Shown one piece after another: positions 62,772 through 64,000 of a stretch of DNA of 64,000 nucleotides. The notes under the pieces were generated by a model. That model had not been told where the DNA came from, searched no databases, and saw only the letters and a program-made list of their open reading frames with translations. The stretch is from assembly GCA_964637835.1 (NCBI GenBank), contig CAZWYF010000017.1, forward strand, positions 7,541-71,540, read 5' to 3'. Every line of letters starts with the position of its first letter. Within the stretch, counting starts at the first letter, position 1. A program made the translations under genes and the position numbers. This stretch comes from Glo-17 sp964637835 (lineage in GTDB: Bacteria; Krumholzibacteriota; Krumholzibacteriia; LZORAL124-64-63).

Positions 62772-62975
62772 TCAGCCACCATCCCTGGATTCGAAGCGTT
62801 TCAGGCGTCCCAGCGACCAATCGAATCCCATGAAGAACACGACAAATACTCCGAGGTCGATCGCGAGTCTGCTGACGCTGAAAGGATCACCGAATGGATC
62901 GTACTGGAAATCGAACAGCGCGAATGTAGCCCTGGAGGCGGCATAGGCCAGGACGACAGCCAGGAGACGTCTCAT
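62772..62975 (-). CDS. Small membrane protein, unknown
   Basis: A 67-aa protein with two probable TM helices (RRLLAVVLAYAASRATFALF; LAIDLGVFVVFFMGFDW) and a charged C-terminus. GGGAGG lies nine bases before the ATG. No family recognised. It lies alone, between the VOC gene and an exported-protein gene on the same strand. Confidence 0.65.
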   Translation of the reverse strand: MRRLLAVVLAYAASRATFALFDFQYDPFGDPFSVSRLAIDLGVFVVFFMGFDWSLGRLKRFESRDGG

Positions 62976-63148
62976 TGCAGATCCTCCCGATTCGATGTTC
63001 TTATCTGGCCGTGTCCCGGACTCCCCGTCGATCCCACTCGAAGAGGCGACGCTCGACGAGTGACCGATTGCATCGGGCCGTATCCGATGTCAGGTTCCAA
63101 GGCGCACCTTGACTGCTCGCGCCATGTCCAGTTCTCCTCGCGGCCCGG

Positions 63149-63889
63149 TCAACGAAAGAGTCCCTTGACGCTTCCCCAGCTCGTCTCGCGGATCGGTACG
63201 GGGCCACAGCTCCCGCCTGGCGCCACCTCGATGCGGGAGACCTCGTGCATGTCTTCACCAATCATGGCGCAGTTCACCCTGTCACCGAAGACGTCGACGA
63301 TCTGTCCGACGTACGTCATCCAGTCCGGACCGAGTAGCTCCTCCAGGACAGCCGCATTCATCTGGTTGTGAACGACCTCTGTCCAGCAGTCCTCCTCGCA
63401 GGCGGAGATTCCGTACGTCGACTCTCCATCAACAAGACCACCGATCACCAGTTCGCCGCGATGCAGCGGAATCTCCTCGCATCCGATCAGAGCACTCACG
63501 AAGCCATTCCCCGCGCAGCCGCTGCTGACGGAGACGTCGAGACCATCGGCGTGAACGAAGCGAGGAATGTACCGGTAGTTCACTCCACCTGGGGGAGCAG
63601 CGACCGCGATCGAGGCGGAGAACTCGATCAGGTAGGGGCCGGCGCTGACAATCTCGAGGGGCACCGGATCGTCCGGAACGATCTCTTCGGACGCACAGAT
63701 CCCTACAGACTGCCGGATCAGGGAGACGCCGACGAGGTCCGGGAATACGTCAACGTTCGTCGTTCCGGTGACCGTGATCTGGTGCTCGGTGCCCTCGCAA
63801 ACGCCTCGAGCCCTCGCAGTCAAGCTGACCGCAGAAGCATCAGCGTAGCCCCAGGATACGATCAGAAGCAGCACAAGAGCAGATCGCAT
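63149..63889 (-). CDS. Exported protein with KGLFR tail
   Basis: A 246-aa exported protein of unknown function. Signal peptide about 1-19 (ALVLLLIVSWGYADASA), then a beta-rich domain with seven or more Cys (CEGTEHQITVTGTTNV; VSSGCAGNGFVSALIGCEEI; ISACEEDCWTEVVHNQMNAAVLEELLG). The C-terminus GPVPIRETSWGSVKGLFR matches the tails at 31729-32799 and 37021-37524. GAGGAGGGGA precedes the ATG. Confidence 0.8.
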   Translation of the reverse strand: MRSALVLLLIVSWGYADASAVSLTARARGVCEGTEHQITVTGTTNVDVFPDLVGVSLIRQSVGICASEEIVPDDPVPLEIVSAGPYLIEFSASIAVAAPPGGVNYRYIPRFVHADGLDVSVSSGCAGNGFVSALIGCEEIPLHRGELVIGGLVDGESTYGISACEEDCWTEVVHNQMNAAVLEELLGPDWMTYVGQIVDVFGDRVNCAMIGEDMHEVSRIEVAPGGSCGPVPIRETSWGSVKGLFR

Positions 63890-64000
63890 TTCCCCTCCTC
63901 TGGCCTGACGTCACCCTGGCGGTACGCGGCCGATGGTCCTGGCGCGGATCTGGCGCCAGCCAGATGCGTGACAAGGCCAGCTTTCAGCTCGAATGGCTTG

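Overview
The window is about 64 kb of very GC-rich DNA, mostly dense with short gaps, carrying a 100-base run of N, so it looks like scaffolded contigs of a draft or metagenome-assembled genome. Several exported proteins end in the FlgD/Por-type sorting domain (an NPFNP motif, then GVYLxRL near the end) common in the FCB superphylum and its uncultured relatives such as Krumholzibacteriota and Eisenbacteria. That assignment is an inference; no rRNA or tRNA gene is visible.

Layout. 1-7.7 kb: an NtrC-type two-component pair, a lipoprotein of the endonuclease/exonuclease/phosphatase fold, a methyltransferase, a hemolysin-III protein and a hybrid histidine kinase. 7.7-11.8 kb: an exported papain-like protease and a CopB-type copper ATPase. 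11.9-20.3 kb: a minus-strand stress operon prkA1-yeaH-spoVR-prkA2 plus one unknown gene, with two PrkA kinases and a good sigma-54 promoter in front. 20.4-27.1 kb: an SOS mutagenesis cassette lexA-imuA-imuB-dnaE2, with matching LexA boxes before lexA and imuA. 27.3-31.1 kb: TspO, then an ECF nickel uptake operon ending in nikR, with a NikR operator over its promoter.

31.1-37.5 kb is an accessory island: three exported-protein genes, each preceded by a copy of the same ~155-bp non-coding repeat, a 276-bp second copy of part of nikO, the assembly gap, a truncated antisense reading frame and a 15-bp tandem array. 37.6-41.2 kb: an exported propeller protein, an HNH nuclease, a YcgL-type nucleotidyltransferase and a phosphodiester glycosidase. 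41.3-44.7 kb is a second island of much lower GC, flanked by 44-bp direct repeats of the 3' end of an RND pump gene: a 57-aa exported peptide with six cysteines, an exported beta-propeller and a YkgJ-type cysteine-cluster protein. This is the best candidate for an undescribed system, possibly a peptide maturation or metal-handling cassette.

44.7-54.2 kb: an RND/TolC efflux pair without an adaptor gene, a DUF1540 protein, an M1-like peptidase, an RRM protein, a flavin/heme reductase and a cytochrome c. 54.4-64 kb: a TetR repressor with two operator-like sites, a TPR protein, an ECF sigma/Ser-Thr kinase/propeller chimera, a ligand-sensor-type propeller, a VOC protein with a probable frameshift, and another exported protein. 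Three otherwise unrelated exported proteins (31.7, 37.0 and 63.1 kb) share a short C-terminal tail resembling SWGSVKGLFR, which may be a sorting signal distinct from the FlgD-like one.
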